A stretch of 64,000 bases of DNA from an uncultured Rhodospirillales bacterium (GTDB lineage Bacteria; Pseudomonadota; Alphaproteobacteria; Acetobacterales; Acetobacteraceae): contig CAITOL010000157.1 in assembly GCA_903893975.1 (NCBI GenBank), forward strand, positions 1-64,000, written 5' to 3'. The notes under the pieces are model-generated. The model worked only from the letters and a program-made list of their open reading frames with translations, had not been told where the DNA came from and made no database searches. Shown here in pieces: positions 37,596 through 45,769 of this stretch (position 1 is the stretch's first letter; each line of letters starts with the position of its first letter). Both the position numbers and the translations under genes were made by a program.

Positions 37596-39235
37596 TACCC
37601 CCGCACCTTCGCCGGCCGGAACACACCCCACGGATTGGGCATCACCCCCGAGGGAATATCGATCACCGTCGGCACATCTTCCCTGAAGCCGGCGGTAATC
37701 GCCGCCTCCAGCGCCTCCGGCGTGCTAACGCGGCGACCGACGGCGCCGAAGCTTTCGGCCAGTTTGACGAAATCCGGGTTGCGCAACTCGCTGGCGATGA
37801 TGCGGGCGCCGTAGTTTTCCGACTGGATGCGGCGCACGTTGCCGTAGGCGCTGTCGTTGGTCATGACGATCACCACGGGGATGCGGTGCTGCACGGCGGT
37901 GGCGAGTTCCTGCACGTTGAACATGAAGCCGCCATCGCCGGTGACGCAGACGACCTGCTTGTCTGGCCGGGCGACTTTGACCCCGAGCGCGGTGGCCACG
38001 CCCCAGCCGAGTGTGCCTTGATAGCCCGGCGAGATGAAGGTGCGCGGGCCGTAAACCGGGAAGCTGGCGCGGGCCATGTAGCCGAGTTGGGTGAGTTCAT
38101 CGACGAAAATACCGTCCTCAGGCAAAGCGCGGCGAATGGCGCCGAGCAGGCCGAGTTGCGGTTGCATGCCGGCGAGCAGGCGGGCGGCTTCCGCACGGGC
38201 ACCGGCGGTGGTGTCGGCGCGGGAGGCGCGGGCGGCGTTATGCGCCGGGATTGCCGCGAGCAGTTGGCGGGCGCCGTTGGCGGCGTCGCCGGTGATGGCG
38301 ACATGCGGGCGGGTGATGCGGTCCTGCGCTTCCGGGTCTGCTTCGATGCGGATGATGGTGAGGTCTTTGTCGAAGCCCCAGCCTTCCAACTGCAACTGCA
38401 TCCGGCTGCCGATCGCCAGCAGCACATCGACCTGTTTCCACAGCAACTGCCCGGCCACAGCCGTCAGACTCATGGGATGGCGGGCATCGACGACGCCGTG
38501 GCCCATGCGATGCGCGACCACCGGGGCCTGCAACATCTCTGCCAGCGCCGTGACCTCGACTGAGGCATGTTGCGCGCCGGCGCCGACGACAATCATCGGG
38601 TTTTTCGCGGCACCGAGCAGTTTGGCGGCCTTGGCGATCAGGTCTGGGTTGATCGCCTGATGCCGTGCCACGGCCGGGCCAGCGGGCAGGGTGACCGGGG
38701 CGGTCTGGCCCCAGACATCGATGGCGCATTCCAGGCCGACCGGACGAGGTTGGCCGGAGACCATCTCTTCAAATGCGGTCTGCATCTTGTCCGCGCCTTG
38801 TTGCGGCGCGGACATGCGGTCCGACCATTTGGTGAGCGATTTCAGCACCCCCAACTGATCGGGAATTTCATGCAGGTGGCCGATGCCTTTGCCGATGGCG
38901 GAGGCCATGATCTGGCCGGTGAGCGCCAGCACCGGGGCGGAACAGGCATAGGCGGTGCACAAGGCGGCGGTGGTGTTCAGCAGCCCCGGCCCAGGCACGA
39001 CGGCATAGGCCGCGGGCTTGCCAGTGGCCATGGCGGCGCCGAGGGCCATATAGGCGGTGCCTTGCTCATGCCGGGTGTGGATGGGGCGCAGCGCGTTCTG
39101 GTTTTTGTAAAAGGCGTCGAACAGCACATCGTTCTGCACGCCGGGCAGGCAGAAAACCGTGTCGATCCCGTTGCGGATCATGGTGCTGACGGCCGCTTCC
39201 GCCGTGTTCATGGTTTGCGGGGCGGGTTCGGTCAT
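37595..39235 (-). CDS. Thiamine-diphosphate enzyme, acetolactate-synthase-like, substrate unknown
   Basis: This 546-residue three-domain ThDP enzyme has the activating Glu in RHEQGTAYMALGAAMATG at about residue 52. The central domain is FAD/dihydroorotate-dehydrogenase-like (PMIVVGAGAQHAS). The cofactor motif is GDGGFMFNVQELATAVQHRI followed by MTND. It is not glyoxylate carboligase, because the Glu is present, and not oxalyl-CoA decarboxylase by motif. It resembles the broad group annotated acetolactate synthase large-subunit-like. No ilvN-type small subunit is adjacent. The ATG at 39235 has GGAGGAAA upstream. It could act on a 2-oxo acid related to the neighbouring C2-acid genes. Confidence 0.8.
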   Translation of the reverse strand: MTEPAPQTMNTAEAAVSTMIRNGIDTVFCLPGVQNDVLFDAFYKNQNALRPIHTRHEQGTAYMALGAAMATGKPAAYAVVPGPGLLNTTAALCTAYACSAPVLALTGQIMASAIGKGIGHLHEIPDQLGVLKSLTKWSDRMSAPQQGADKMQTAFEEMVSGQPRPVGLECAIDVWGQTAPVTLPAGPAVARHQAINPDLIAKAAKLLGAAKNPMIVVGAGAQHASVEVTALAEMLQAPVVAHRMGHGVVDARHPMSLTAVAGQLLWKQVDVLLAIGSRMQLQLEGWGFDKDLTIIRIEADPEAQDRITRPHVAITGDAANGARQLLAAIPAHNAARASRADTTAGARAEAARLLAGMQPQLGLLGAIRRALPEDGIFVDELTQLGYMARASFPVYGPRTFISPGYQGTLGWGVATALGVKVARPDKQVVCVTGDGGFMFNVQELATAVQHRIPVVIVMTNDSAYGNVRRIQSENYGARIIASELRNPDFVKLAESFGAVGRRVSTPEALEAAITAGFREDVPTVIDIPSGVMPNPWGVFRPAKVRG

Positions 39236-39325
39236 GCGGGTTTCCTCCGGCTTGGATTTGTTGGCCGGGATATTGCGATGGAACGACCGGGCCGGCAAAT
39301 CTCGGGTTTGATTGCCGTGCGCATC

Positions 39326-39342
39326 AAGTATGATAAAGTATG
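39326..39342 (+). promoter_or_regulatory. Direct repeats AAGTATG before the first ParD/ParE pair
   Basis: AAGTATG occurs at 39326-39332 and 39336-39342, exactly 10 bases apart, so on one face of the helix. TATGAT (39329-39334) could be the -10. This is where autoregulation by the ribbon-helix-helix antitoxin is expected. The -35 is unclear. Confidence 0.35.
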
Positions 39343-39367
39343 CTGATTACTGAAACCGGAGATGGCG

Positions 39368-39643
39368 ATGGCGGACATCGAGCGGATGACCATCACCCTG
39401 CCCGCTGAAATGGCGGCGCTGATCAAAGGCGCCGTTGAAGGTGGCGACTATGCTTCGGGCAGCGAAGTGGTGCGCGAGGCGTTGCGGGAATGGAAGGCCA
39501 GGCGTGTGCCCGACACGGCCGACCTTGCCGCACTGAAAGCTGATATCGATCGGGGTTTGGCTGATTTGGCCGCTGGCCGGGTGCAGGATTTTGACCTCAA
39601 CCGCGTGATTGCGCGCGGGCGACGTTTGTTGGCCGACCGCTGA
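39368..39643 (+). CDS. ParD-family antitoxin (ribbon-helix-helix)
   Basis: This 91-residue antitoxin has an N-terminal DNA-binding ribbon-helix-helix, MTITLPAEMAALIKGAVEGGDYASGSEVVREALREWK. Its C-terminal tail, LKADIDRGLADLAAGRVQDFD, is the part that normally covers a ParE toxin. The second of two nearby ATGs (39368) is chosen because CCGGAG abuts the first. The stop TGA overlaps the toxin frame by 4 bases. It is likely to repress its own promoter through the AAGTATG repeats. Confidence 0.87.
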   Translation: MADIERMTITLPAEMAALIKGAVEGGDYASGSEVVREALREWKARRVPDTADLAALKADIDRGLADLAAGRVQDFDLNRVIARGRRLLADR

Positions 39644-39951
39644 GGCTGCGGCTCACTTCGGCTGCGGAGGCCGATCTGGCGGCGATCTGGGCGGCCCTCG
39701 CGTCTGAGGCATCCGAAGCTATTGCCACGCGGTTCCTGGCATCGATACAGGATCGCTGCGCACCGCTGCTACAGTTTCCACTGGCCGGCGCTGCCCGAGA
39801 GGAATTGGCACCGGGGCTGCGGGTTATCTTCCGCAATCCCTATGCCATTTACTACCTGGCCCAGCCTTCGGCCGTGATGATCGTGCGGGTTCTCCACGGC
39901 GCGCGCGACCGAGCGGCACTGGCGGCCGCCGGTGGGTTCGATCTGTCCTAG
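39640..39951 (+). CDS. ParE/RelE-family toxin starting at CTG
   Basis: This frame encodes 103 residues. RLRLTSAAEADLAAIWAAL at the start, FLASIQDRCAPLLQFPLAG, RVIFRNPYAIYYL and VMIVRVLHGARD are ParE features: N-terminal helical hairpin, then beta sheet with the conserved Arg near the end. The frame is closed by TGA at 39592-39594, and no ATG, GTG or TTG lies between that stop and the conserved part. CTG 39640 gives the exact family N-terminus and overlaps the antitoxin stop as CTGA. The second pair in this window overlaps as GTGA. The gene may be poorly translated or have a mutated start. It ends in TAG shared with the opposite gene's stop. Confidence 0.72.
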   Translation: MRLRLTSAAEADLAAIWAALASEASEAIATRFLASIQDRCAPLLQFPLAGAAREELAPGLRVIFRNPYAIYYLAQPSAVMIVRVLHGARDRAALAAAGGFDLS

Positions 39952-40928
39952 TCTGCGTAACAGCCCGCCTGCCGGCCGCGTTCGCGCACCAGGGCCAGCA
40001 CCGCCTCGCAATTCGGCATGGCGTGGCCGGTCATGCTGCCGAGTTCGACGACGGCACCGAGCAGGGCGTCGATTTCCATCGGGCGGCCGCGTTCAAGGTC
40101 TTGCAGCATTGAGGTTTTATGCTCGCCGACCTCTGCCGCGCCGTCGATGCGTTTTTCCAGGCTGACGGCAAAGCGCACGCCGAGGGCTTCGGCGACCTGC
40201 TGGGCTTCGGTCATCATCGCCCGGCAGAGCGCGCGCAGGTCTGGCCGGCCGGTGATGGTGGCCAGCGTGGCGCCGGTGAGGGCGGAGACGGGGTTAAAGC
40301 AGAGATTGCCCCAGAGTTTGACCCAGATTTCATCGCGGATTTTCGGCCGCACCGGGGCTTTCAGCCCGGCGGCGATCAGGGCTTTGCTCAGCGCTTCCAC
40401 CCGTTCGGACCGGCTACCATCGGGCTCGCCCAGGCTGAAACGGTCGCCGTAGCTGTGGGTGATGATGCCGGGCGCGGTAACCTCTGCCGCCGGGTAGACC
40501 ACGCAGCCAATGGCCTGCGACGGGGGCAGGATGTCCCATAACTTGCCGCCTGGATCGACATTTTCCACCCGGCGGTCGCGGAACGGGCCATCGAGCCCGT
40601 AGAAATACCAGTACGGCACGCCGTTGATGCCGGTGACCAGGGCGGTGTTCGGCCCCATCATGCTGGCGATGGCCGGGGCGGCGCTGGGTAGGGAATGCGC
40701 CTTCAGGGTGACGATCACGTAGTCTTGCACGCCGGCTTCCAACGCATCGGCGACGCAGCGCGGATGCACGGTGAGGCGTTCTTCCCCCGAGATCATCGTC
40801 ACGCCATTGGCCTGCATGGCTGCCAGATGTGGGCCGCGGGCGATGAAAGTGACATCAGCCCCCGCAGCCGCGAGTTTGACGCCGAGCATGCCGCCAATGG
40901 CGCCGGCGCCGAAAATCGCGATGCGCAT
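39948..40928 (-). CDS. 2-dehydropantoate 2-reductase family protein, possible oxalyl-CoA reductase
   Basis: This 326-residue NADPH-dependent reductase of the PanE family has a Rossmann start (MRIAIFGAGAIGGMLGVKLA). Its ketopantoate-reductase core includes EIWVKLWGNLCFNPVSALTGATL with the conserved Lys and Asn, and an acidic EIDALLGAVVELG near the end. It overlaps the upstream ligase by one base (TGATG), so the two are translated together. The ligase is of oxalate-CoA ligase type, and a PanE-family enzyme has been reported as oxalyl-CoA reductase in Methylobacterium extorquens (from memory), so oxalyl-CoA to glyoxylate is a good hypothesis. Plain ketopantoate reductase remains possible. Confidence 0.75.
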   Translation of the reverse strand: MRIAIFGAGAIGGMLGVKLAAAGADVTFIARGPHLAAMQANGVTMISGEERLTVHPRCVADALEAGVQDYVIVTLKAHSLPSAAPAIASMMGPNTALVTGINGVPYWYFYGLDGPFRDRRVENVDPGGKLWDILPPSQAIGCVVYPAAEVTAPGIITHSYGDRFSLGEPDGSRSERVEALSKALIAAGLKAPVRPKIRDEIWVKLWGNLCFNPVSALTGATLATITGRPDLRALCRAMMTEAQQVAEALGVRFAVSLEKRIDGAAEVGEHKTSMLQDLERGRPMEIDALLGAVVELGSMTGHAMPNCEAVLALVRERGRQAGCYAD

Positions 40929-42457
40929 CAGGCGCCGAGCCCGAGCTTCTCGGCCAGGCCGATGCGTTGCAGTTTGCCGGTGGCGCCTTTGGGAATTTCC
41001 GCCAGGAAGACGATTTTGCGCGGCACTTTGAACGGTGCGAGGCGTTCACCACAGAAATCGCGCAGGCTGCGCTCGTCCAATTCGTGGCCTTCGCGCAGCA
41101 CCACGGCGGCGGCGACTTCCTCCCCCAATTTGTCGTGCGGCATGCCGAAGGTGACGACCTGGGCGACGGCCGGGTGGTCCATCAGGATGGTATCCACCTC
41201 CAGCGGGGAGATTTTCTCGCCGCCGCGATTGATGATTTCCTTCAGCCGGCCGGTGAGGCGGAGATAGCCTTGTTCGTCCAGCGTGCCTTGGTCGCCGGTG
41301 CGGAACCAGCCATTGGTGAAGGCGGTGGCGTTGGCGCTGGGGTTGTTTTCATAGCCGGCGGTGACGTTGCGGCCACGGATGACGATTTCCCCGAGGCTGC
41401 CGGGGGGCAGGATGGTGCCGTCATCGGCCATGATCGCGACCTCCGGCCCGGCGGCGATGCCGACCGAGCCGGCGAAATGCGGCCGGGGCGGCAGCGGATT
41501 GGAGGCCATCTGATGCGACGCCTCCGTCATGCCGTAGCTTTCGATCACCGGCACACCGAAAGCATCTTCCAGCGCCGTCATCACCTGCGGCGGCAGGGAG
41601 GCGGAGGAGGAGCGGATGAAGCGCAGGCGGCCGCGGGCAATGATCTCGGCATTGCGCGCGGTCAGGCCGAGCAGTGCCTGATGCATGGTCGGCACGGCGG
41701 TATACCAAGTCGGGCGCACGGCATCGTATTGGGCGAAGAAGCGGAAGGCGTTGAAGCCCGGGGTGCAGCAGACCGCGCCGCCGGCGGCGACGGAGGACAG
41801 CACGGCGGCGATCAGGCCGTGGATATGGAACAGCGGCATGATGTTGAGGCAGACATCATCCGGGCCGAGCGCCAGCATTTCCCCGATATGATAGGCCGAA
41901 GCGGTGACGTTGATCTGGCGCAGTGGCACGATCTTCGGGCGGGAGGTGGTGCCGGAGGTGTGCAGCACCAGCGCGATGTCCTCGGCTTCCGCCATGCCGG
42001 GATGGGCGGCGGGGCCGGCCATCGGCGCCTGCGGTTCCAGGGTGAAGTCCCCCGCCAGGTCGGCGGGGTGCAGTTCAATGACCGGAATGCCGCGCGTGGC
42101 GGCGACCGCGCGGGCCGGGCTTTCCATGCCGTGCAGAATGACCAGCGCCTTGGCGTTCAGGTCCGACAGATAAAAATCGAACTCATCGGCGCGATAGGCC
42201 GGGTTGAGCGGCGCGGTGGTGGCGCCGGCGGCAATCGCCAGGAAGGCGGCGGCCATTTCCGGGCCGTTGGGCAGCACCATCGCCACCCGATCGTGCCGGC
42301 CGATGCCCAGGCCGTTCAGCCGCGCGACCGTGCGGGCCGCCAATGCGCGCAGGCCGCCATGGGTCAAAGGCTGGCGGTCTGGCGCGGCGATGGCGGGCGC
42401 GGCCTCGGCGCCGCGCGCCAGCAGGCCGATGACGGTGTCGGCGAGGTAGTGGGTCAA
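40928..42457 (-). CDS. Oxalate-CoA ligase-like acyl-CoA synthetase (AAE3/Pcs60 type)
   Basis: This 509-residue ANL-family ligase has the AMP-binding P-loop LHTSGTTSRPK at about 170-180 and YGMTEASHQMASNPLPP. The hinge and C-domain are GWFRTGDQGTLDEQGYLRLTGRLKEIINRGGEKISPLEVD, and the catalytic Lys is near PKGATGKLQR. The stretches APLNPAYRADEFDFYLSDLNAK, PLFHIHGLIAAVLSS, TWYTAVPTMHQ and RFIRSSSASLPP match plant and yeast oxalyl-CoA synthetases closely. It sits between an oxalate/formate-type transporter and the PanE-family reductase on one strand. Other short-chain acids are possible substrates. Confidence 0.82.
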   Translation of the reverse strand: MTHYLADTVIGLLARGAEAAPAIAAPDRQPLTHGGLRALAARTVARLNGLGIGRHDRVAMVLPNGPEMAAAFLAIAAGATTAPLNPAYRADEFDFYLSDLNAKALVILHGMESPARAVAATRGIPVIELHPADLAGDFTLEPQAPMAGPAAHPGMAEAEDIALVLHTSGTTSRPKIVPLRQINVTASAYHIGEMLALGPDDVCLNIMPLFHIHGLIAAVLSSVAAGGAVCCTPGFNAFRFFAQYDAVRPTWYTAVPTMHQALLGLTARNAEIIARGRLRFIRSSSASLPPQVMTALEDAFGVPVIESYGMTEASHQMASNPLPPRPHFAGSVGIAAGPEVAIMADDGTILPPGSLGEIVIRGRNVTAGYENNPSANATAFTNGWFRTGDQGTLDEQGYLRLTGRLKEIINRGGEKISPLEVDTILMDHPAVAQVVTFGMPHDKLGEEVAAAVVLREGHELDERSLRDFCGERLAPFKVPRKIVFLAEIPKGATGKLQRIGLAEKLGLGA

Positions 42458-42490
42458 GGACGTCTCCTAGGGCGAAGGCAGGGATTATGG

Positions 42491-42515
42491 GGTTCTTTTT
42501 GTCCAGCAAAAGAAC
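42491..42515. repeat. Hairpin element, copy 4 (single hairpin remnant)
   Basis: GGTTCTTTTTG then AAAAGAAC form an 8-bp stem GTTCTTTT with AAAAGAAC around a loop. The sequence is that of the right hairpin of the 143-bp copies, without the second hairpin. It lies in the 86-base gap between the transporter (upstream) and the ligase (downstream) on the minus strand. Confidence 0.6.
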
Positions 42516-42543
42516 GGCATTCTTCCCACTTCCATAGCCTGAA

Positions 42544-43791
42544 CTACTCGGCCGGTGAAGCCACCAACTGCATCCGCTGCCTGCGCTGGCGCATGGGCCG
42601 CAGCGCGAAGATGGCCAGCAGGGCGGCGAGCGCATTGACGGCGGCGCAGATCAGGAACACGCCCTGCCAACTGCCGGTGGCGTCGCGCAGCACGCTGGAC
42701 AGCGGCACCAGCAGGGCGGCGGTGCCTTTGGCGGTGTAGAGCATGCCGTAATTGGTGGTGGCGTATTGGGCGCCGAAGATGTCGGTGCAGGTGGCGGGGA
42801 AGAGCGAGTAGATTTCCCCCCAGGCGAAGAACACCAGGCCGGAGATGATGACGAACGACACCGGATCATGCGCCCAGGCGACCAGGGCGTAGATGCCGAA
42901 CGCTTCCAGCCCGAAGGCGATGAACATGGTGATTTCCCGGCCAATCTGGTCCGAGACCCAGCCGAAGAACGGCCGGGTGAGCCCGTTCAGCACCCGATCC
43001 AGCGACAGGGCGAAGGTGAGTGCCGGCAGCGTGAGGCCGAGCAGCGTGACGGGTTGTTTGGCCACGCCGTAATCCTGCGCGATGACCGCGAGTTGCGCGG
43101 TGGCCATCAGGCCGCCGGCGCCGACCATGACGAACATCACATACATCAGCCAGAACACCGGGTGTTTCAGCACCTCCGCCGGGCGGAATTGCGGGCCGCG
43201 CGCGATGGCGGTCACCCGGTCCACATGCGGGGGTGGGGTGAGCAGCAGCGAGACCAGCACGACGACGATGCCCTGCACCGCGCCGAAGGTGATGAAGGCG
43301 GACTGGTAGCCGTTGGCGGCGATCCAGAGCGAGATCGGCACGATGGTAATGGCCGAGCCGGCACCGAAGCCGGCGGCGGTCAGGCCGGAGGCGAGGCCGC
43401 GCCGGTCTGGAAACCATTTCGCCGCGTTGCCAATGGTGGCGCCGTAGATGATGCCGCCGCCGGTGCCGCCGACGGCCGCGCCGATGTAGAGCATGGTCAG
43501 GCTGTCGGCATAGCCATTGATCAGCCAGGAAGCGCCGATCAGCAGGCCGCCGGCAAACACCGTCGGGCGTGGGCCGAAGCGGTCAATCAGGTAGCCTTCA
43601 AACGGCACCAGCCAGGTTTCGGTGACGACAAAGATGGTGAAGGCGATCTGGATGGCTTTGGTGCCCCATTTATGCGCCTGATCGATCGGCAGCACGAACA
43701 AGGTCCAGCCATATTGCAGATTGGCGATCATGATCATGCAGACAATGCCGAGGACCAATTGCACCCAGCGGTTGCGGATCAGATGTGGCAC
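42544..43791 (-). CDS. MFS transporter of the oxalate/formate antiporter family
   Basis: This 415-residue 12-helix transporter fits the OFA (OxlT) family by [21 protein letters not shown] in helix 1, [19 protein letters not shown] (motif A), [30 protein letters not shown] and [12 protein letters not shown]. The family exchanges oxalate for formate or imports small carboxylates. Family membership is firm and the substrate is inferred. It is first in the minus-strand unit transporter, ligase, reductase, with one hairpin element after it. It is divergent from rnhB. Confidence 0.85.
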   Translation of the reverse strand: MPHLIRNRWVQLVLGIVCMIMIANLQYGWTLFVLPIDQAHKWGTKAIQIAFTIFVVTETWLVPFEGYLIDRFGPRPTVFAGGLLIGASWLINGYADSLTMLYIGAAVGGTGGGIIYGATIGNAAKWFPDRRGLASGLTAAGFGAGSAITIVPISLWIAANGYQSAFITFGAVQGIVVVLVSLLLTPPPHVDRVTAIARGPQFRPAEVLKHPVFWLMYVMFVMVGAGGLMATAQLAVIAQDYGVAKQPVTLLGLTLPALTFALSLDRVLNGLTRPFFGWVSDQIGREITMFIAFGLEAFGIYALVAWAHDPVSFVIISGLVFFAWGEIYSLFPATCTDIFGAQYATTNYGMLYTAKGTAALLVPLSSVLRDATGSWQGVFLICAAVNALAALLAIFALRPMRQRRQRMQLVASPAE

Positions 43792-43890
43792 GGTGCAAGC
43801 CCCCAGCTATGTTGCCCCCGGGCGATAGCAGGGGGATTTGCCGCAGCGCAACATGTCAATGGAAGAAAATTTCGTGTAAATGGTGTAAAT

Positions 43891-44493
43891 GTGATTGAAT
43901 CGTTCAAAAAACCGCGTGTTGTTGGCATAGATGAAGTCGGGCGCGGGCCGCTGGCGGGCCCGGTGGTGGCCGCGGCGGTAATTTTGCCGGCCGGGCTGCC
44001 GGCGGACCTGGCGGGGCAACTGGCGGATTCCAAAAAGCTGCCGGCGGCGAAGCGGGAGGCGATCGCGGCAATGCTGCGGGCGACGCCTGGGGTGGAAATT
44101 GGCGTGGGCGCGGCCTCGGTCGCGGAGATCCTGCGGCTCAATATCCTGCAAGCGACCTTGCTTGCCATGCGCCGGGCGGTGGCGCGGCTGGCGGTGCCGC
44201 CGACGCTGGCGCTGATCGATGGGATCAGCGATCCGGGCCTGGGCTGTCCGACGCGGTGCATTGTGGGCGGCGATGGCTCGGAGCCGGCGATATCCGCGGC
44301 CTCCATCATCGCCAAGGTGCTGCGCGACCGGCTGATGGCGCGGTTGGACCAGCGCTATCCCGGTTATGGCTGGGCCGGCAATGCGGGCTACGGCACGGCC
44401 AGCCATCGGACGGCTCTGGCCCGGCTGGGGCTGACGCCGCATCACCGCACCGGGTTTGGCAGCGTGCGGCAGTTGCATCTCGGGCTGGGCTGA
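43891..44493 (+). CDS. rnhB: Ribonuclease HII
   Basis: This 200-residue endonuclease removes RNA from RNA-DNA hybrids, including misincorporated ribonucleotides. The catalytic acids are in [13 protein letters not shown] (Asp14, Glu15) and TLALIDG. SKKL and [26 protein letters not shown] are family blocks. The GTG at 43891 is chosen as start. The frame is open far upstream, opposite the transporter gene, but those residues are antisense noise. ccrM follows on the same strand, the usual alphaproteobacterial arrangement. Confidence 0.93.
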   Translation: MIESFKKPRVVGIDEVGRGPLAGPVVAAAVILPAGLPADLAGQLADSKKLPAAKREAIAAMLRATPGVEIGVGAASVAEILRLNILQATLLAMRRAVARLAVPPTLALIDGISDPGLGCPTRCIVGGDGSEPAISAASIIAKVLRDRLMARLDQRYPGYGWAGNAGYGTASHRTALARLGLTPHHRTGFGSVRQLHLGLG

Positions 44494-44622
44494 TCGGCTG
44501 CGGCCCCTGCCCTGTGTAGCACAACCCTGTCTGGCCCCTGCCTTGTCGAGCATTGACGCGATCACGATTGACGTGGCCAGAAGAGGGCGTCCAACATCGT
44601 TTCTCACCTGCCTGGAGTACCC

Positions 44623-45714
44623 TTGGAAATCGTCCGCGAATTGCCGCTCGACCAGGTTCTGCTCGGTGATAGCGTGCGCATGATGCGCATGTTGCCGCCG
44701 GCCTCGGTGCATTGCGTGTTCGCTGACCCGCCGTACAACCTGCAACTGCGCGGCGAGTTGCGGCGGCCGGATGACAGCCTGGTGGACGGGGTGGACGACG
44801 ACTGGGACCGGTTTGCGGATTTTGAGGCGTATGATCGCTTTACCCGCGAATGGCTGGCCGAATGCCGCCGGGTGCTGCGCAAGGATGGCACGATCTGGGT
44901 GATCGGCAGCTACCACAACATCTTCCGCATCGGCGCGATTTTGCAGGAGATGGGGTTCTGGATCCTCAACGACGTGATCTGGCGCAAATCCAACCCGATG
45001 CCGAACTTCAAGGGCCGCCGGTTCACCAACGCGCATGAGACGCTGATCTGGGCGGCGCGCGACCGGGATAGCCGGTATCGGTTCAACTATCAGGCCATGA
45101 AGGCGCTGAACGACGATCTGCAAATGCGCAGCGACTGGTTTATCCCGCTCTGCACCGGTGCGGAGCGGTTGCAGAACGAGCATGGGCTGAAGCTGCACCC
45201 GACGCAAAAGCCCGAGGCGTTGTTACATCGCGTGCTGCTGGCCAGCACCGGGGTGGAAGATATCGTGCTCGACCCGTTCCTGGGCAGCGGCACCTCGGCG
45301 GCGGTGGCGAAGCGGTTGGGGCGACGCTACATCGGCATCGAGCGCCATCCTGCTTATGTGGAAGCGGCGCTGGGGCGGCTGATGCGCACCGAGCAGGCGC
45401 CGGATGTGAGCAACGCCACCACCCAGTCCCGCCGGGAAATTCCGCGCATTCCGTTCGGCACTATCGTCGAGCGCGGGCTGCTGCCACCAGGCACGGTGCT
45501 GCGCGACCGGATGAAGCGGGTGAGCGCGACCGTGGTGGCCGATGGCACCATCCGGTCTGGCGATCTGCAAGGCTCGATCCACAAAATCGGCGCCACGCTG
45601 ACCAATGCGCCATCCTGCAATGGCTGGACGTTCTGGCATTTTGAGCGGGACGGGAAATGGGTGGCGATTGACGAGCTGCGGGCCGGGATTAGTGAGGCTG
45701 CGGCGGCGAAGTAA
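44623..45714 (+). CDS. ccrM: Cell-cycle DNA adenine methyltransferase (GANTC)
   Basis: This 363-residue beta-class adenine methylase modifies GANTC, the cell-cycle methylase of alphaproteobacteria. Catalytic motif IV DPPYNLQL is at 35-42. The AdoMet motif is LDPFLGSGTSAAVAKRLGRRYIGIE at about 243-267. HPTQKPEALLHRVL is present, and so is the roughly 90-residue C-terminal domain specific to CcrM (VERGLLPPGTVLRD, SIHKIGATLTNAPSCNGWTFWHFE). The start is TTG with GGAG upstream. A rare start may help keep expression low. No GANTC site lies in its own short upstream region. Confidence 0.95.
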   Translation: MEIVRELPLDQVLLGDSVRMMRMLPPASVHCVFADPPYNLQLRGELRRPDDSLVDGVDDDWDRFADFEAYDRFTREWLAECRRVLRKDGTIWVIGSYHNIFRIGAILQEMGFWILNDVIWRKSNPMPNFKGRRFTNAHETLIWAARDRDSRYRFNYQAMKALNDDLQMRSDWFIPLCTGAERLQNEHGLKLHPTQKPEALLHRVLLASTGVEDIVLDPFLGSGTSAAVAKRLGRRYIGIERHPAYVEAALGRLMRTEQAPDVSNATTQSRREIPRIPFGTIVERGLLPPGTVLRDRMKRVSATVVADGTIRSGDLQGSIHKIGATLTNAPSCNGWTFWHFERDGKWVAIDELRAGISEAAAAK

Positions 45715-45730
45715 GTTTGTGGGAAGTAAG

Positions 45731-45764
45731 GTGTTCTTTTTGTGGACAAAAAGAACCAAAAAAC
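45731..45764. repeat. Hairpin element, copy 5 (single hairpin, inverted)
   Basis: GTTCTTTTTGT pairs perfectly (11 bp) with ACAAAAAGAAC (45733-45756) around GG, followed by CAAAAAAAC. This is the right hairpin of the 143-bp copies in opposite orientation. It lies between convergent ccrM and the DUF1684 gene and is likely a shared terminator. Confidence 0.75.
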
Positions 45765-45769
45765 TTTGT

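Noticed and set aside
37595-39235. Calling the ThDP enzyme glyoxylate carboligase or oxalyl-CoA decarboxylase
   Set aside because: Glyoxylate carboligase lacks the activating Glu that is present here (RHEQG), and the C-terminal motifs do not resemble oxalyl-CoA decarboxylase.
42766-43890. Long N-terminal extension of rnhB
   Set aside because: The frame is open through the antisense of the transporter gene. Those residues are Asp/Glu/His-rich noise, and the RNase HII fold begins at the GTG at 43891.
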